Of a DNA stretch of 64,000 bases, positions 7,398 to 15,874 are shown in pieces. Numbering within the stretch: the first letter of the stretch is position 1; the number at the start of each line of letters is the position of its first letter. The DNA lies in the NCBI RefSeq assembly GCF_003990975.1, contig NZ_RZJR01000010.1, positions 209,147 through 273,146 of the forward strand, in the 5' to 3' direction. The translations under genes were made by a program, and so were the position numbers. Source of the stretch: Cohnella sp. AR92. Its GTDB lineage: Bacteria > Bacillota > Bacilli > Paenibacillales > Paenibacillaceae. Under the pieces are notes generated by a model, which had not been told where the DNA came from, searched no databases, and was given only the letters and a program-made list of their open reading frames with translations.

Positions 7398-7685
7398 ATG
7401 AAGATCACGATGGACGAGATCGTCAACTCCGTGATCCTCCATCTGTCGGAGAGACACGAGGTTCCCTTATCCGAAGTCCAGGTCGAACTGCTCTGGGACG
7501 AGGAACAAGGCTTCTCGGCCGAAGCTTGGGTGCAAGGCCGCAGCCGCTTCCTCGTGGAAGCGAACCTGAAGGAATCGATCATGAGATACGCGTTGAATGA
7601 ATATCAGATTCGCGTTTATCCGTCGCAGATTACTTTGGAGTTGAACGAAGAGCTGGAAGAGATCCAGGCGAATATCGAGCAGTAA
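7398..7685 (+). CDS. DUF2653 (YxcD-like) family protein
   Basis: A 95-residue acidic protein with the DUF2653 pattern MDEIVNSVILHLSERHEV, then VELLWDEEQGFSAEAWV and a C-terminal acidic helix. In known members the fold is small and soluble, of unknown function. It follows the membrane protein gene by five bases and ends before a strong terminator, so the two form an operon under the sigma-W-type promoter. Confidence 0.7.
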   Translation: MKITMDEIVNSVILHLSERHEVPLSEVQVELLWDEEQGFSAEAWVQGRSRFLVEANLKESIMRYALNEYQIRVYPSQITLELNEELEEIQANIEQ

Positions 7686-7696
7686 AAGCATAGAAC

Positions 7697-7742
7697 AAAA
7701 TCGGCTGCCCGCTTCCATTGACGGAAGGGCAGCCGATTTTTT
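7697..7742. terminator. Bidirectional terminator
   Basis: Long arms CGGCTGCCC-GCTTCC and GGAAG-GGCAGCCG flank a short loop (ATTGAC). AAAA precedes it and TTTTTT follows, so it can end both the plus-strand operon (7685) and the minus-strand lipoprotein gene, whose stop codon (7743) abuts it. Confidence 0.85.
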
Positions 7743-8024
7743 CTATATTCCTCTGAAGTCGCTTTCGCTTAATCCAAGGAACTTCATAAGATCCCCGATA
7801 AAGGTATTGCCCTCCGGTCTTAGTGCCCATAGGACTTCATTGTTAAGATCGTCGATCCTTCGCTTAATCTCTCCAGACTTGGAGTTATGGAGCGGATCAT
7901 GGCTTTCGACGAGCAGATACGGCGTTGTGTCGGCGGAATCCTGCGGTGCCGTCTTTTTGATCGCTTGCCGGGCTTCGCAGGCTGATAATAGCAGAACAAC
8001 GAGCAATAGAATGGAGATTCGCAT
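7743..8024 (-). CDS. Small lipoprotein
   Basis: The 93-residue product starts MRISILLLVVLLLSAC, a lipoprotein signal with lipobox L-S-A-C and Cys16 as the lipidation site. The mature part is hydrophilic (LNNEVLWALRPEGNTFIGDL near the end) and matches no family I recognise. It lies 24 bases after the vanW-like gene on the same strand, so both may share a transcript, and it ends in the bidirectional terminator. Confidence 0.6.
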   Translation of the reverse strand: MRISILLLVVLLLSACEARQAIKKTAPQDSADTTPYLLVESHDPLHNSKSGEIKRRIDDLNNEVLWALRPEGNTFIGDLMKFLGLSESDFRGI

Positions 8025-8048
8025 AGATTCCTCCGTTCGAGATCAAGA

Positions 8049-8873
8049 TTAGACGTCATCGCCATCAAGAGAGGCTGACGCCTTCAGGAAGGGCTGGTAC
8101 ATCATCAAAGCATGATTTTCCGTGATCCACTCGTCGCCGACCATTTCGCCGTCTAGGTTATATTTTCTGCGATAGATCGCATTATGCCTCGTGTACCCTC
8201 CCCAAGGCTCGGACGTCATTCGATGGTCCTTCTCATAGATTTCGTAGCGGTAGAGAGGCGCTTTCTCGGCCCTCCACTCCCCCATGAGGGAATCCGCATC
8301 CATGGACGCCATGAACTGATAGGGCACATCGGTCGGATTATAGATTCTTAGGTCGAGGTAATTGTACGCGCAAGTAGCTCCGCTGCCGAAGGGCTGCGTT
8401 CGATTCGCGTCCGGAAACACGTCATAGCTATGGCGGTGCCTCTCTGTTACCTGTAGCGGCGTGTGCAGAGCAGTCCAGTATATCAGGTTGGAGAGTTGGC
8501 ACAGGCCCCCGCCGACACCTGGTTTGAAGCCTCCATAATAGAGCACCATCCCTTCTACGTAGCCTTTTCTTCTCGTCGGATTCCCGATGAGCTTCCAATA
8601 GGAGAACGTTTCTCCGGGATGAATGACCACCTGGTTGATTCTGTCGATCGCCAGTCTCAGGTTCTGAATCTTGTTGTATTGCAGCCACATCTCCACGTCT
8701 TTTAATCTTCTTAGCAGGGGAGTTTGATGCTTAAAAACGGGGTGCGGCAGGGAAACGGATAGCTCCGGTTTGGCGAAACGATAGCCCCCTAGCAGCCATT
8801 CCAGATACCTCTTATTCCTGTAATAAATAGTGCCGATCTTCACTCTAAGTTTTGACCGCATAATGGGTCTCAT
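8049..8873 (-). CDS. VanW family protein
   Basis: The 274-residue protein carries the VanW domain core: HPGETFSYWKLIGNPTRRKG, GGGLCQLSNLIYWTAL and HRHSYDVFPD. VanW-like proteins occur in glycopeptide-resistance clusters and in many Gram-positive genomes; their activity is unknown, though a cell-wall-linked role is assumed. No other van gene is nearby, so this is not evidence of vancomycin resistance. The ATG at 8873 follows a G-rich ribosome site; an in-frame start at 8915 is possible. The upstream region holds the 52-bp repeat array. Confidence 0.8.
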   Translation of the reverse strand: MRPIMRSKLRVKIGTIYYRNKRYLEWLLGGYRFAKPELSVSLPHPVFKHQTPLLRRLKDVEMWLQYNKIQNLRLAIDRINQVVIHPGETFSYWKLIGNPTRRKGYVEGMVLYYGGFKPGVGGGLCQLSNLIYWTALHTPLQVTERHRHSYDVFPDANRTQPFGSGATCAYNYLDLRIYNPTDVPYQFMASMDADSLMGEWRAEKAPLYRYEIYEKDHRMTSEPWGGYTRHNAIYRRKYNLDGEMVGDEWITENHALMMYQPFLKASASLDGDDV

Positions 8874-9000
8874 CGGATCCCCCCCCCGGAACAGAGTCAG
8901 GCATAAATGCGCCATCTTTTCTATTTGACGTTACAGGAGTGGAAAAAGGTGCTAATGTGGCGCGTTGATTGGGGACTATATCGGCATACCGCCGGTCGTG

Positions 9001-9344
9001 CTCCGTTGTTGAACAACGTTCAATAACTCGCGTCCGCATACCGCCGCCAGTGCTCCGTTATTGAACAACGTTCAATAACTCGCGTCCGCATACCGCCGCC
9101 AGTGCTCCGTTATTGAACAACGTTCAATAACTCGCGTCCGCATACCGCCGCCAGTGCTCCGTTATTGAACAACGTTCAATAACTCGGGCCCGCATACCGC
9201 CGCCAGCGCTCCGTTATTGAACAACGTTCAATAACTCGCGTCCGCATATCGCCGCCAGAGCTCCGTTATTGAACAACGTTTAATAACTCAAGTCCGCATA
9301 CCGTCGCTAATGCACCGTTATTGAACAACGTTCAATAACTCCCC
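9001..9344. repeat. Seven tandem 52-bp units, each with a 23-bp palindrome
   Basis: Units begin at 9001, 9053, 9105, 9157, 9209, 9261 and 9313; the last is partial, and a degenerate lead-in runs from ~8985. Each contains perfect ten-base arms GTTATTGAAC and GTTCAATAAC around AAC, followed by a GC-rich linker (CTCGCGTCCGCATACCGCC...). Copies 1 and 6 carry single-base changes in the arms, and linkers vary slightly. No reading frame is convincing across it. It lies between the 3' end of the AraC-type gene and the promoter side of the vanW-like gene, so it could be an operator array, a structural element or a minisatellite. Confidence 0.92.
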
Positions 9345-9417
9345 TTCACTCCGCAGTCACCGCGCCTCACGTCCTCTGCCTCTCTATCGCTCCAACCAAT
9401 CGGCAGCATACGACGCC

Positions 9418-9457
9418 AAAAAGCCGCTCTCCGGTCGCGAAGGACCGGCGGAGCGGC
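9418..9457 (-). terminator. Terminator downstream of the AraC-type regulator gene
   Basis: A GC-rich stem (GCCGCTC...GAGCGGC with inner CCGGTC/GACCGG) is followed on the minus strand by five U (9418-9422). The stretch 9458-9569 between it and the gene holds no other recognisable feature. Confidence 0.7.
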
Positions 9458-9569
9458 TGTCGGCAGTTTTATTTTCCTATTAGCTATTAAGCCAAAATGG
9501 CCCCCCTGATCCACCCGCCTTCCTTCCTAAGCTTTGCTTATATCCCCTCTTATACCGGTGCGGTCCGGC

Positions 9570-11852
9570 CTACCCCCCATGACCGGAAGCGGCATCGGAG
9601 GAATCGGTCTCTTCCCCGCCAGCGGACTTGCGGTAATCGGTAGGCGTCAGGCCGAAGTGCCTCTTGAACATTCGATAGAAATACGACGGGTTGGTGAAGC
9701 CCGCTCTCTCCGCGATCTCGGCGACGGAATAGTGCGTCTGCTGCAGGAGCACCAAGGATTGCTCCATCCGGACCGTATTGATCACATCCACGATGGCTTT
9801 GAAGGTGATCTGCTTGTAGATCCTTCCGATATAGCTTGGCGACATATCCAGCTCTTCCGCGATCCAATGGAGCGACAAATTCGGATTGGAATAATTCCTC
9901 GCGATGGATTCGTTGATTCGTTTGATGAGATCGTCGTGACGCATGCTGCGCTTCTCGACCAGCTTCTCCTGAATCTCGTCGAACACGCTTCCGAAGAAGT
10001 CGTCTACTTCCTGCAGCGTCTCGAATCGCTCCATCGCCGGAGCCGCCCATTCGGGGCTATGCTCGAATTCGAACGAGTGGTTCTTCTGCATGATGCGCAT
10101 GATGCTGACGATCTTCAGAGCAAGATGGGTAATGACGGACTGCAGAACGGGAATCGGGTAACGGGACGCTTCGCCGATAATATGCGCATACTGGTCGCGG
10201 GCTTCCTCCAGCTTGCCGGACATCATCGCGTCGACCAGCTTCTTCTCCTTGTCCTCCGGGTACGCGTATTCCTTGATCGGAGGAGCAGGCGTATCTTGCG
10301 CTTTGATCACCGACCGATGGCCCAACAGCATGCGATATTGCGCCGCTTCCTTGACCTTCTTGTACAGCGAATGCAAGTGAAGCACTTGGTTGTCCGGCTC
10401 GGTGAACGCCGCGGTAACGCTGATTCCCAGATGCTCCCCGACCGCCCTCTGAATTTGCACGAGAAGGGATTGAAGGTAGATCTCGTCCGCCTGTTCCGTC
10501 GACTTCGCCGCGCCAAGCAGGAGCAGCACGCTGTCTCCTTCCAGGTCGACGGTCTCCACCGGGTAGGCTTGGGAGCTCAGCTCGGATGCGATGTTCAGGA
10601 TCGCGTACTTGTATACTCTCAAGTCGCTCTCTCTCGTCTCGGCGAATGTCTTGAACCGATCGATTTTGAAGAGAACGAGCCGATATTCGCTATTAAAATC
10701 AAACCCTACGCCTAACGTCGCCAGACGATTGCGCAGCGTCTTCGGATTGATCGCTTCGCGGCCGAGCACCAGGTTGCGCAGGAAGTCCTGACGGATCGTA
10801 TAGAGGCTGTTCCTCTTCTCGACCTCCAGCATCTTCATGCGGTTCGCCATCCGGTCGATCGGAACATAGAGCTTGCGGGACAGGAACCAGGACAGCAGCA
10901 AGCCGACCACCAGAAGCAGCGCGGCGATGCCGATCGTGGTCCTCACGATTCCTCGCACCTCGTGCGTAACGAGCTTATAAGGAGTGCTGCGCACATAGCG
11001 CCACTCGAGCGAGTCGGGAGCCGTATAGGAGATGAGGGATTTCTCTCCGTTCACGGTGTCCACGAAGTAGCCGGAATCCGCGTCGGACAAGATTCTGCGG
11101 ATAATCGGCTGGCCTTCCTCCTTCGAGGTTCCCGGGATCAACTCATCGCCGGAGAGCAGTCTCCCCCTGTTATCGATAATGAACGATTTGCCGATGCTGC
11201 CGTCCTCATGGTTGCCGATGTCCTTGTTGATCCACTGCGATTTGATATTGACGATAACGGCGGAATTGACCACCTTCGGAGAACCGATGGCATCGTAGCA
11301 GAGATAAGAATAGACCGCCTCTCTCTGCCCGGTATCCCCATCGACGAGCACCGTTCTCGGAATCGGCGTAAACGGCTTGTAATCCTTATAATTATTGAGA
11401 AGCTGAAGAATCTCTTTATCGAGAAGAGCGTCGGTCTCTATCATGCCGTTCTGCCCTTTGTTCGCGGAGATGTACAGGTATTCGGACTTCGGGTTGTATA
11501 CGTAGATCGATTCGATATAGGTCATCGAGAGCAGGTAATTCTGCAGCTCCGCCATGGCCGCAACCGTATCGTAAATATTCGGCTCCTCATAGAACATGAG
11601 CTTGGAGACGTTGAGGTTCCGATAGATCTGAAAAGAAAGGGATTGGGCGCTGTCCGTCATCCCGACGACCTCTCGGCTAGTCTGGGTGAGAGTGCCCAGG
11701 TCGGAACGATACACCTGCCCCAAGGCGATTCGATTGAAGAAGACAAACAGGATGGTAGACGTAAGCGTAAGCGTCACTACCGTACACAGCACGATACCGA
11801 GGAAAAGCTTATTATAAAGGCTGCGATTCTCCTCCGACTTCACGAGCCGCAC
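9570..11852 (-). CDS. Membrane-anchored AraC-family transcription regulator
   Basis: The ~760-residue protein has an N-terminal membrane span (LFLGIVLCTVVTLTLTSTIL), an extracellular sensor region of ~250 residues, a second span near residue 300 (IGIAALLLVVGLLLSWFLS), a cytoplasmic linker, and a C-terminal double helix-turn-helix (NLSLHWIAEELDMSPSYIGR, later SVAEIAERAGFTNPSYFYRM and FGLTPTDYRK). This architecture is typical of Paenibacillus regulators that sense a sugar-related signal outside the cell and control an adjacent sugar ABC operon. A GTG at 11852 preceded by GGAGGGGGGAG is preferred; an ATG at 11870 is in frame with a poorer site. It probably controls the transporter genes at 11994-15517. 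Confidence 0.85.
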   Translation of the reverse strand: MRLVKSEENRSLYNKLFLGIVLCTVVTLTLTSTILFVFFNRIALGQVYRSDLGTLTQTSREVVGMTDSAQSLSFQIYRNLNVSKLMFYEEPNIYDTVAAMAELQNYLLSMTYIESIYVYNPKSEYLYISANKGQNGMIETDALLDKEILQLLNNYKDYKPFTPIPRTVLVDGDTGQREAVYSYLCYDAIGSPKVVNSAVIVNIKSQWINKDIGNHEDGSIGKSFIIDNRGRLLSGDELIPGTSKEEGQPIIRRILSDADSGYFVDTVNGEKSLISYTAPDSLEWRYVRSTPYKLVTHEVRGIVRTTIGIAALLLVVGLLLSWFLSRKLYVPIDRMANRMKMLEVEKRNSLYTIRQDFLRNLVLGREAINPKTLRNRLATLGVGFDFNSEYRLVLFKIDRFKTFAETRESDLRVYKYAILNIASELSSQAYPVETVDLEGDSVLLLLGAAKSTEQADEIYLQSLLVQIQRAVGEHLGISVTAAFTEPDNQVLHLHSLYKKVKEAAQYRMLLGHRSVIKAQDTPAPPIKEYAYPEDKEKKLVDAMMSGKLEEARDQYAHIIGEASRYPIPVLQSVITHLALKIVSIMRIMQKNHSFEFEHSPEWAAPAMERFETLQEVDDFFGSVFDEIQEKLVEKRSMRHDDLIKRINESIARNYSNPNLSLHWIAEELDMSPSYIGRIYKQITFKAIVDVINTVRMEQSLVLLQQTHYSVAEIAERAGFTNPSYFYRMFKRHFGLTPTDYRKSAGGEETDSSDAASGHGG

Positions 11853-11933
11853 TCGAGCTCCCCCCTCCATCCAACAGATCCTGAGACATTGAATATATGG
11901 TTGAAAGCGTTTTCTGTCAATGGCATTGTCGGC

Positions 11934-11973
11934 AAAAAGCCGGGTACCCCCGTAAAAATCGAAGGATACCCGG
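11934..11973 (-). terminator. Terminator between the sugar-binding protein and regulator genes
   Basis: Arms CCGGGTA and TACCCGG with extra GG/CC pairing are followed on the minus strand by CUUUUUG (A-tract 11934-11938). It ends the transporter transcript about 20 bases after the binding-protein stop. Confidence 0.7.
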
Positions 11974-11993
11974 TGGTCGCCGCACGCAGTCGG

Positions 11994-13607
11994 TTACTTG
12001 ATTCCCTTCTCGGCCGTATAGGCGAGCCATTGCGTCTTATACGCGTCCTGTACCTTCTGCAGCCCTGCCTTGTTCGCCTTGTCCATCGCGGTCTTCACGC
12101 CTTCTTCGACGTTCTTGACCAGTCCGGCATAGAGAGGATAGAAGTACTGCTTCTCGACCTGCTCCAGCGCGGCGCGTTCCGCTTGATACGACGAATAGTC
12201 CTCCGCGAAGCCCGTGAACAAGTCCGGCTTGGCGACTTTGTCGAGCTCGGCGAAGATCGCCTTGACCCCGTCGAAACTCTTGTCGAAGAGCATGAATTCC
12301 GGATTGCGCCAAGCCCATCCTTGCATGCCTTCGCGCGCGAAGCCGTTGGACGTCGAGTCGCCGATCATCTTGTAATAGCCGTCTTCCACGGTGTAGTTGA
12401 CTCCTTCGATGCCATACTCCGTCAATTGGTTGTAGCGCTTGTCGGTCACCATTTTCTCATAGAAGGCAAGCGCGCGTTCGGCGTTCTTGCTGCTCTTCGG
12501 AATGGCGAAGCCGTTGTGGATCGGATGCACCGGAGTCGCGAACCCTCTCGTCACGGCGAACGGCGTGTACCCGAGATCCCAATCCGGATGGGTCGACTGC
12601 ATCTTCATCTTCGTGTCGTTGAAGCGGTTCGGATTGTCTCCCAGCTGCGCGGCTGCCTTGCCGGTGACGATGCCGTCCTGCATCGTATCTTGAACGTTTA
12701 GCACGTTCTTCGGGAAGAAGCCCTTCTCCTGCCAGCGTTGGATCACTTTCAGGTCGGCGATCTGCTCGTCGGAGCCCCAGTAGGAGTACACGTCGTTCGG
12801 GCTGTGATACTTGATGCCGATCCCGTACGGCAGCGGACCGCCGACCGTATCGTCGTTGATCTCGCGGAAGACGTCCATCATGTTGCCTTTGACGTCCGCA
12901 TTCAACGAGAGCGGCTGAATGCTAGGCTCGTTCTTCTTGATGCCGTCGAGGTATTCCTCGAACGAAGCGATATCCTTCGGAACCGGCAGGTTGTACTTCT
13001 TGCGCAGATCCTCGCGATAGACGAAGCCGTTGTTGACGTATTCCTTGAAGGTGGCCGGCACGGTGTAGATATGCCCGTCGATCTTGACCGCATCCCACAT
13101 ATCCTGCGGAACGAATTGCTGAAGCGTCGGAGCCGCCTTCGGCAGCAAATCCTCCAGAGGCAGGAAGGCTCCGCTCTTGGCATAGGATTGATACTGCGTC
13201 CAGTCGGCCGTGAAGATCAAGTCGACATCCTGCCCCGAGGAGAGCAGCAGCTTGTACTTCTGATCCCAGTTCGTCCAAGTGGTGAAGTTGAACTTGACGG
13301 TCGCGTTCAGTTCCTTCTCGGACATCTCGTTGACCTTCTTCTCGATGACGGACAGGTCCTTCGGCGCGTCGCCAAGCATATAGAACTGAAGCGTCACATG
13401 CTTCGACGTATCGATCCCCGCCGGATTCTCGGATGGGGAAGCGCTTGCAGATTCGCTTGCCGAAGCGCTTGCGGACGGGCTGGCCGAGGACTTGCTGGGG
13501 CTCGGACTTGCCGAGTTCCCGTTATTGTTGCTGCTGCAAGCCGATAATGCCGATGCCAGGATAAAGCTCGATAAGATGACCGCTGACGCCCTTCTTTTGG
13601 TAATCAT
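11994..13607 (-). CDS. Extracellular sugar-binding lipoprotein of an ABC transporter (DUF3502-type)
   Basis: The 537-residue protein has a lipoprotein signal with lipobox A-L-S-A-C (Cys24), then a Ser/Pro/Ala linker (SPSPSKSSASPSASASASES) that tethers the binding domain to the membrane. The body is a family-1 solute-binding fold (VTLQFYMLGDAPKDLSVIEK, LLSSGQDVDLIFTADWTQY, IPKSSKNAERALAFYEKM). The C-terminal region resembles DUF3502 of Paenibacillaceae sugar-binding proteins. The ligand is probably an oligosaccharide but cannot be named. It is the last gene of the transporter operon, 77 bases after the second permease gene. Confidence 0.88.
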   Translation of the reverse strand: MITKRRASAVILSSFILASALSACSSNNNGNSASPSPSKSSASPSASASASESASASPSENPAGIDTSKHVTLQFYMLGDAPKDLSVIEKKVNEMSEKELNATVKFNFTTWTNWDQKYKLLLSSGQDVDLIFTADWTQYQSYAKSGAFLPLEDLLPKAAPTLQQFVPQDMWDAVKIDGHIYTVPATFKEYVNNGFVYREDLRKKYNLPVPKDIASFEEYLDGIKKNEPSIQPLSLNADVKGNMMDVFREINDDTVGGPLPYGIGIKYHSPNDVYSYWGSDEQIADLKVIQRWQEKGFFPKNVLNVQDTMQDGIVTGKAAAQLGDNPNRFNDTKMKMQSTHPDWDLGYTPFAVTRGFATPVHPIHNGFAIPKSSKNAERALAFYEKMVTDKRYNQLTEYGIEGVNYTVEDGYYKMIGDSTSNGFAREGMQGWAWRNPEFMLFDKSFDGVKAIFAELDKVAKPDLFTGFAEDYSSYQAERAALEQVEKQYFYPLYAGLVKNVEEGVKTAMDKANKAGLQKVQDAYKTQWLAYTAEKGIK

Positions 13608-13684
13608 TCGAATCCTCCCTTATACCTTATCTTAAATGTATGTTAGCCGCCTCGAAGCCGCAAGTGCGAGCTCCGCGCCCGGTT

Positions 13685-14578
13685 CTAACCTTTGACCGCG
13701 CCGATCGTCAGCCCTTTGACGAAGTACCGCTGAGCGAACGGATAGAGCAGCAGAATCGGCCCGGTTACGATAAGCGACATCGCCATCTTCGTCGTCTCGG
13801 TCGGAATGTCTCCTCCGAGCGAGACCCCGGAGCCCGCCCCCATCTGCGTGATGAAAGCGATCGTGTTGATGATGTTATAAAGATAGAATTGCAGCTGATA
13901 ACGGTGCGGATCGTTGATGAAGAGCGATGACAGGAACCAATCGTTCCAGTAGGCCAAGGCGAGGAACAAGCCTACCGTCGCAATGCCGGGCATCGAGAGC
14001 TGGAGCACGATGCGGTAATAGATCTTGAAGTCGTTCGCCCCGTCGATCTTGGCCGATTCCGTCACTTCGTCCGGAACCGCCGATCGGATAAAGTTCTTCA
14101 TCAGAATGATCAGGAACGGCGTCATAAGCCCTGGGAAAATAAGCACCGTATACGTATCGACGAGGTTCAAGTACTTGGTCAGCAGCATATACCAAGGAAC
14201 CAAGCCTCCTCCGAACAGCGTGGTGAAGTAGATGACGAAGGAGAAGAAATTCCGGTACTTGAAATCCCTGCGTTGAAGGACGTAACCCGCCATCGTGATG
14301 AAGAACAGGCCGAGGAACGTTCCGATTACCGTCGTGGTTACCGTTACTCCATAAGCTCTCAGCACGGGCTCTGGAGCTTTGAAGATAAGGTTGTACCCGT
14401 CCAAAGAGAACTTCTTCGGAATGAGATGGAAGCCGTCCGTTATGATCGATGCATTGTCCGTGAAGGAAGCCGAGATGATGAGCAGGAACGGAAACAGGCA
14501 AACGATCGAAGCGAGGAGGATGACGGCATAGGCGATGAACTTGAACAGGCCGGTATATTTATCGTCTTTGATCTTCAT
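13685..14578 (-). CDS. Carbohydrate ABC transporter permease (CUT1 MalG-like)
   Basis: The 297-residue membrane protein has about six helices and the EAA loop ESAKIDGANDFKIYYRIVLQ (about residues 176-195) that docks the ATPase. It is the MalG/YtcP-type partner of the permease at 14591. ATG 14578 follows GGAGGG. No ATP-binding subunit is encoded here, so a shared MsmX-type ATPase elsewhere is likely, as known for this transporter class. Confidence 0.9.
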   Translation of the reverse strand: MKIKDDKYTGLFKFIAYAVILLASIVCLFPFLLIISASFTDNASIITDGFHLIPKKFSLDGYNLIFKAPEPVLRAYGVTVTTTVIGTFLGLFFITMAGYVLQRRDFKYRNFFSFVIYFTTLFGGGLVPWYMLLTKYLNLVDTYTVLIFPGLMTPFLIILMKNFIRSAVPDEVTESAKIDGANDFKIYYRIVLQLSMPGIATVGLFLALAYWNDWFLSSLFINDPHRYQLQFYLYNIINTIAFITQMGAGSGVSLGGDIPTETTKMAMSLIVTGPILLLYPFAQRYFVKGLTIGAVKG

Positions 14579-14590
14579 GCGATCCCTCCG

Positions 14591-15517
14591 TCAGAACAAG
14601 GCGTAATCCTCGTTGATTTTGCGAATGATCGCGTTGACGACCATCACGAGCACGAAGCCGAACAGCGATTGATACAGTCCTGCCGCGGAAGCCATCCCCA
14701 TGTCGAACGTCACTTTAAGCGATCGATAGACGTAAGTATCCAGAATGTCGGTCGTGTCGTAGAGAACCCCATTGTTCCCGATCAGCTGGTAGAACAAGTC
14801 GAACTGCCCTTTCATGATGCTTCCCAGCGCGAACAGCAGCAGGATGATGAAGGTGGACTTGAGCATGGGAACGGTGATATAGCGTGCCCGCTGGAAGATG
14901 TTCGCGCCGTCGATCTTGGCCGCCTCGTAGTATTCGTCGCTGATCCCGGTTATGGATGCGAGATAGATCACCATGCTGTAGCCGATGTTTTTCCATAAGT
15001 AGAAGAACGGGATCAGCAGGTACCACAGCTTCGGCGAGTTGTAGACGTCGACCTCGTCGATTCCGAGGCCCTTGAACGTCGTATTGAGGAAGCCGTGCTC
15101 GTAATTGAAGACGTTATAAACGATAGCGCTCAAGATTACGAAGGAAACGAAGTAGGGCAGGAACAGGATCGATTGCGTTAGCTTCTTGAACCACTTCAAT
15201 TTGATTTCGCTTAGCAGAACGGCGCACGCGATAGCGAAGACATTGCTGCTCAGGATGAAGACCGCGTTGTAGCCGAGCGTGTTGACGGTCAGCTTGCTAA
15301 GGATGCCGGATTGCCATAGGAACCGGAAATTCTCGAGTCCGATGAATTCGCTGTTGAACAAGCTGCGGTTAAAATCGAAACGTACGAAAGCGTAGTAAAT
15401 GCCGACCATTGGCGTGTAATTATTAATTAGAAAAAAAAGCAGTGTCGGCAGCAGCATCAGGAACAGGATGCGATTCTTGATGAGCTCGTACCAGAACCCT
15501 CGCTTGCGGATTGGCAT
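14591..15517 (-). CDS. Carbohydrate ABC transporter permease (CUT1 MalF-like)
   Basis: The 308-residue membrane protein starts MPIRKRGFWYELIKN, followed by a first helix (LFLMLLPTLLFFLINNY). Its EAA loop is EAAKIDGANIFQRARYITVP, about residues 200-219. It is the LplB/YteP-type partner of the neighbouring permease. The ATG at 15517 lies behind AAGGAGG, spaced 12 bases, slightly long; the frame is open further upstream but that part is Arg-rich and non-homologous. It is the first gene of the permease, permease, binding-protein operon. Confidence 0.9.
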   Translation of the reverse strand: MPIRKRGFWYELIKNRILFLMLLPTLLFFLINNYTPMVGIYYAFVRFDFNRSLFNSEFIGLENFRFLWQSGILSKLTVNTLGYNAVFILSSNVFAIACAVLLSEIKLKWFKKLTQSILFLPYFVSFVILSAIVYNVFNYEHGFLNTTFKGLGIDEVDVYNSPKLWYLLIPFFYLWKNIGYSMVIYLASITGISDEYYEAAKIDGANIFQRARYITVPMLKSTFIILLLFALGSIMKGQFDLFYQLIGNNGVLYDTTDILDTYVYRSLKVTFDMGMASAAGLYQSLFGFVLVMVVNAIIRKINEDYALF

Positions 15518-15874
15518 GCCGTTGGAATTCCTCCTTCTCTTTGGATTTTCTCTTTGGATTTTCGCTATTCTTGGATTGATTCGGAGCGAACAGCGGCGTC
15601 TCCCCTCTCGACTGCCGAGTTCCGCTCTTCTCAACGACTTCAGTCTATCTGCACTCCCATCGGCCGAATAGAGCAAGATCGCGTCAATCTGTGAACTATC
15701 GCGCTCGGAGAGGAATGAACGATTCCGCTTTTTGTGCACTTTGACGCGAATATCCCGAGTTCACACTGCACAAATGCTTCCCGTATACAACAAAGAAGCC
15801 ATTCTCCCCCTTCCGTTAACGGATGGAAAAAATGACTTCTTCGCACTTTAAGCTAATTTATTGAGGCTATCGAA
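15518..15874. other. Intergenic region upstream of the transporter operon
   Basis: No gene is evident in these ~357 bases. A weak imperfect hairpin (AAGAAGCCATT near 15790 with AATGACTTCTT near 15833) follows the chemoreceptor promoter-distal side and may act as a poor terminator or operator. No clear promoter for the permease gene was seen. Confidence 0.4.

Noticed and set aside
8049..8873. Vancomycin resistance cluster
   Set aside because: A VanW-domain protein alone is common in Gram-positive bacteria; no vanA/B ligase, vanH, vanX or vanRS is present.
9001..9344. CRISPR array
   Set aside because: Units repeat as a whole 52 bp with no variable spacers and the palindrome is long; there are no cas genes nearby.
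9534..10715. 393-codon plus-strand frame
   Set aside because: It is antisense to the helix-turn-helix and linker regions of the AraC-type regulator; no independent evidence.
10962..12701. 579-codon plus-strand reading frame
   Set aside because: It lies antisense to the AraC-type regulator and sugar-binding protein genes, is rich in Arg, His and Val typical of GC-rich antisense frames, and has no ribosome site or recognisable domain.
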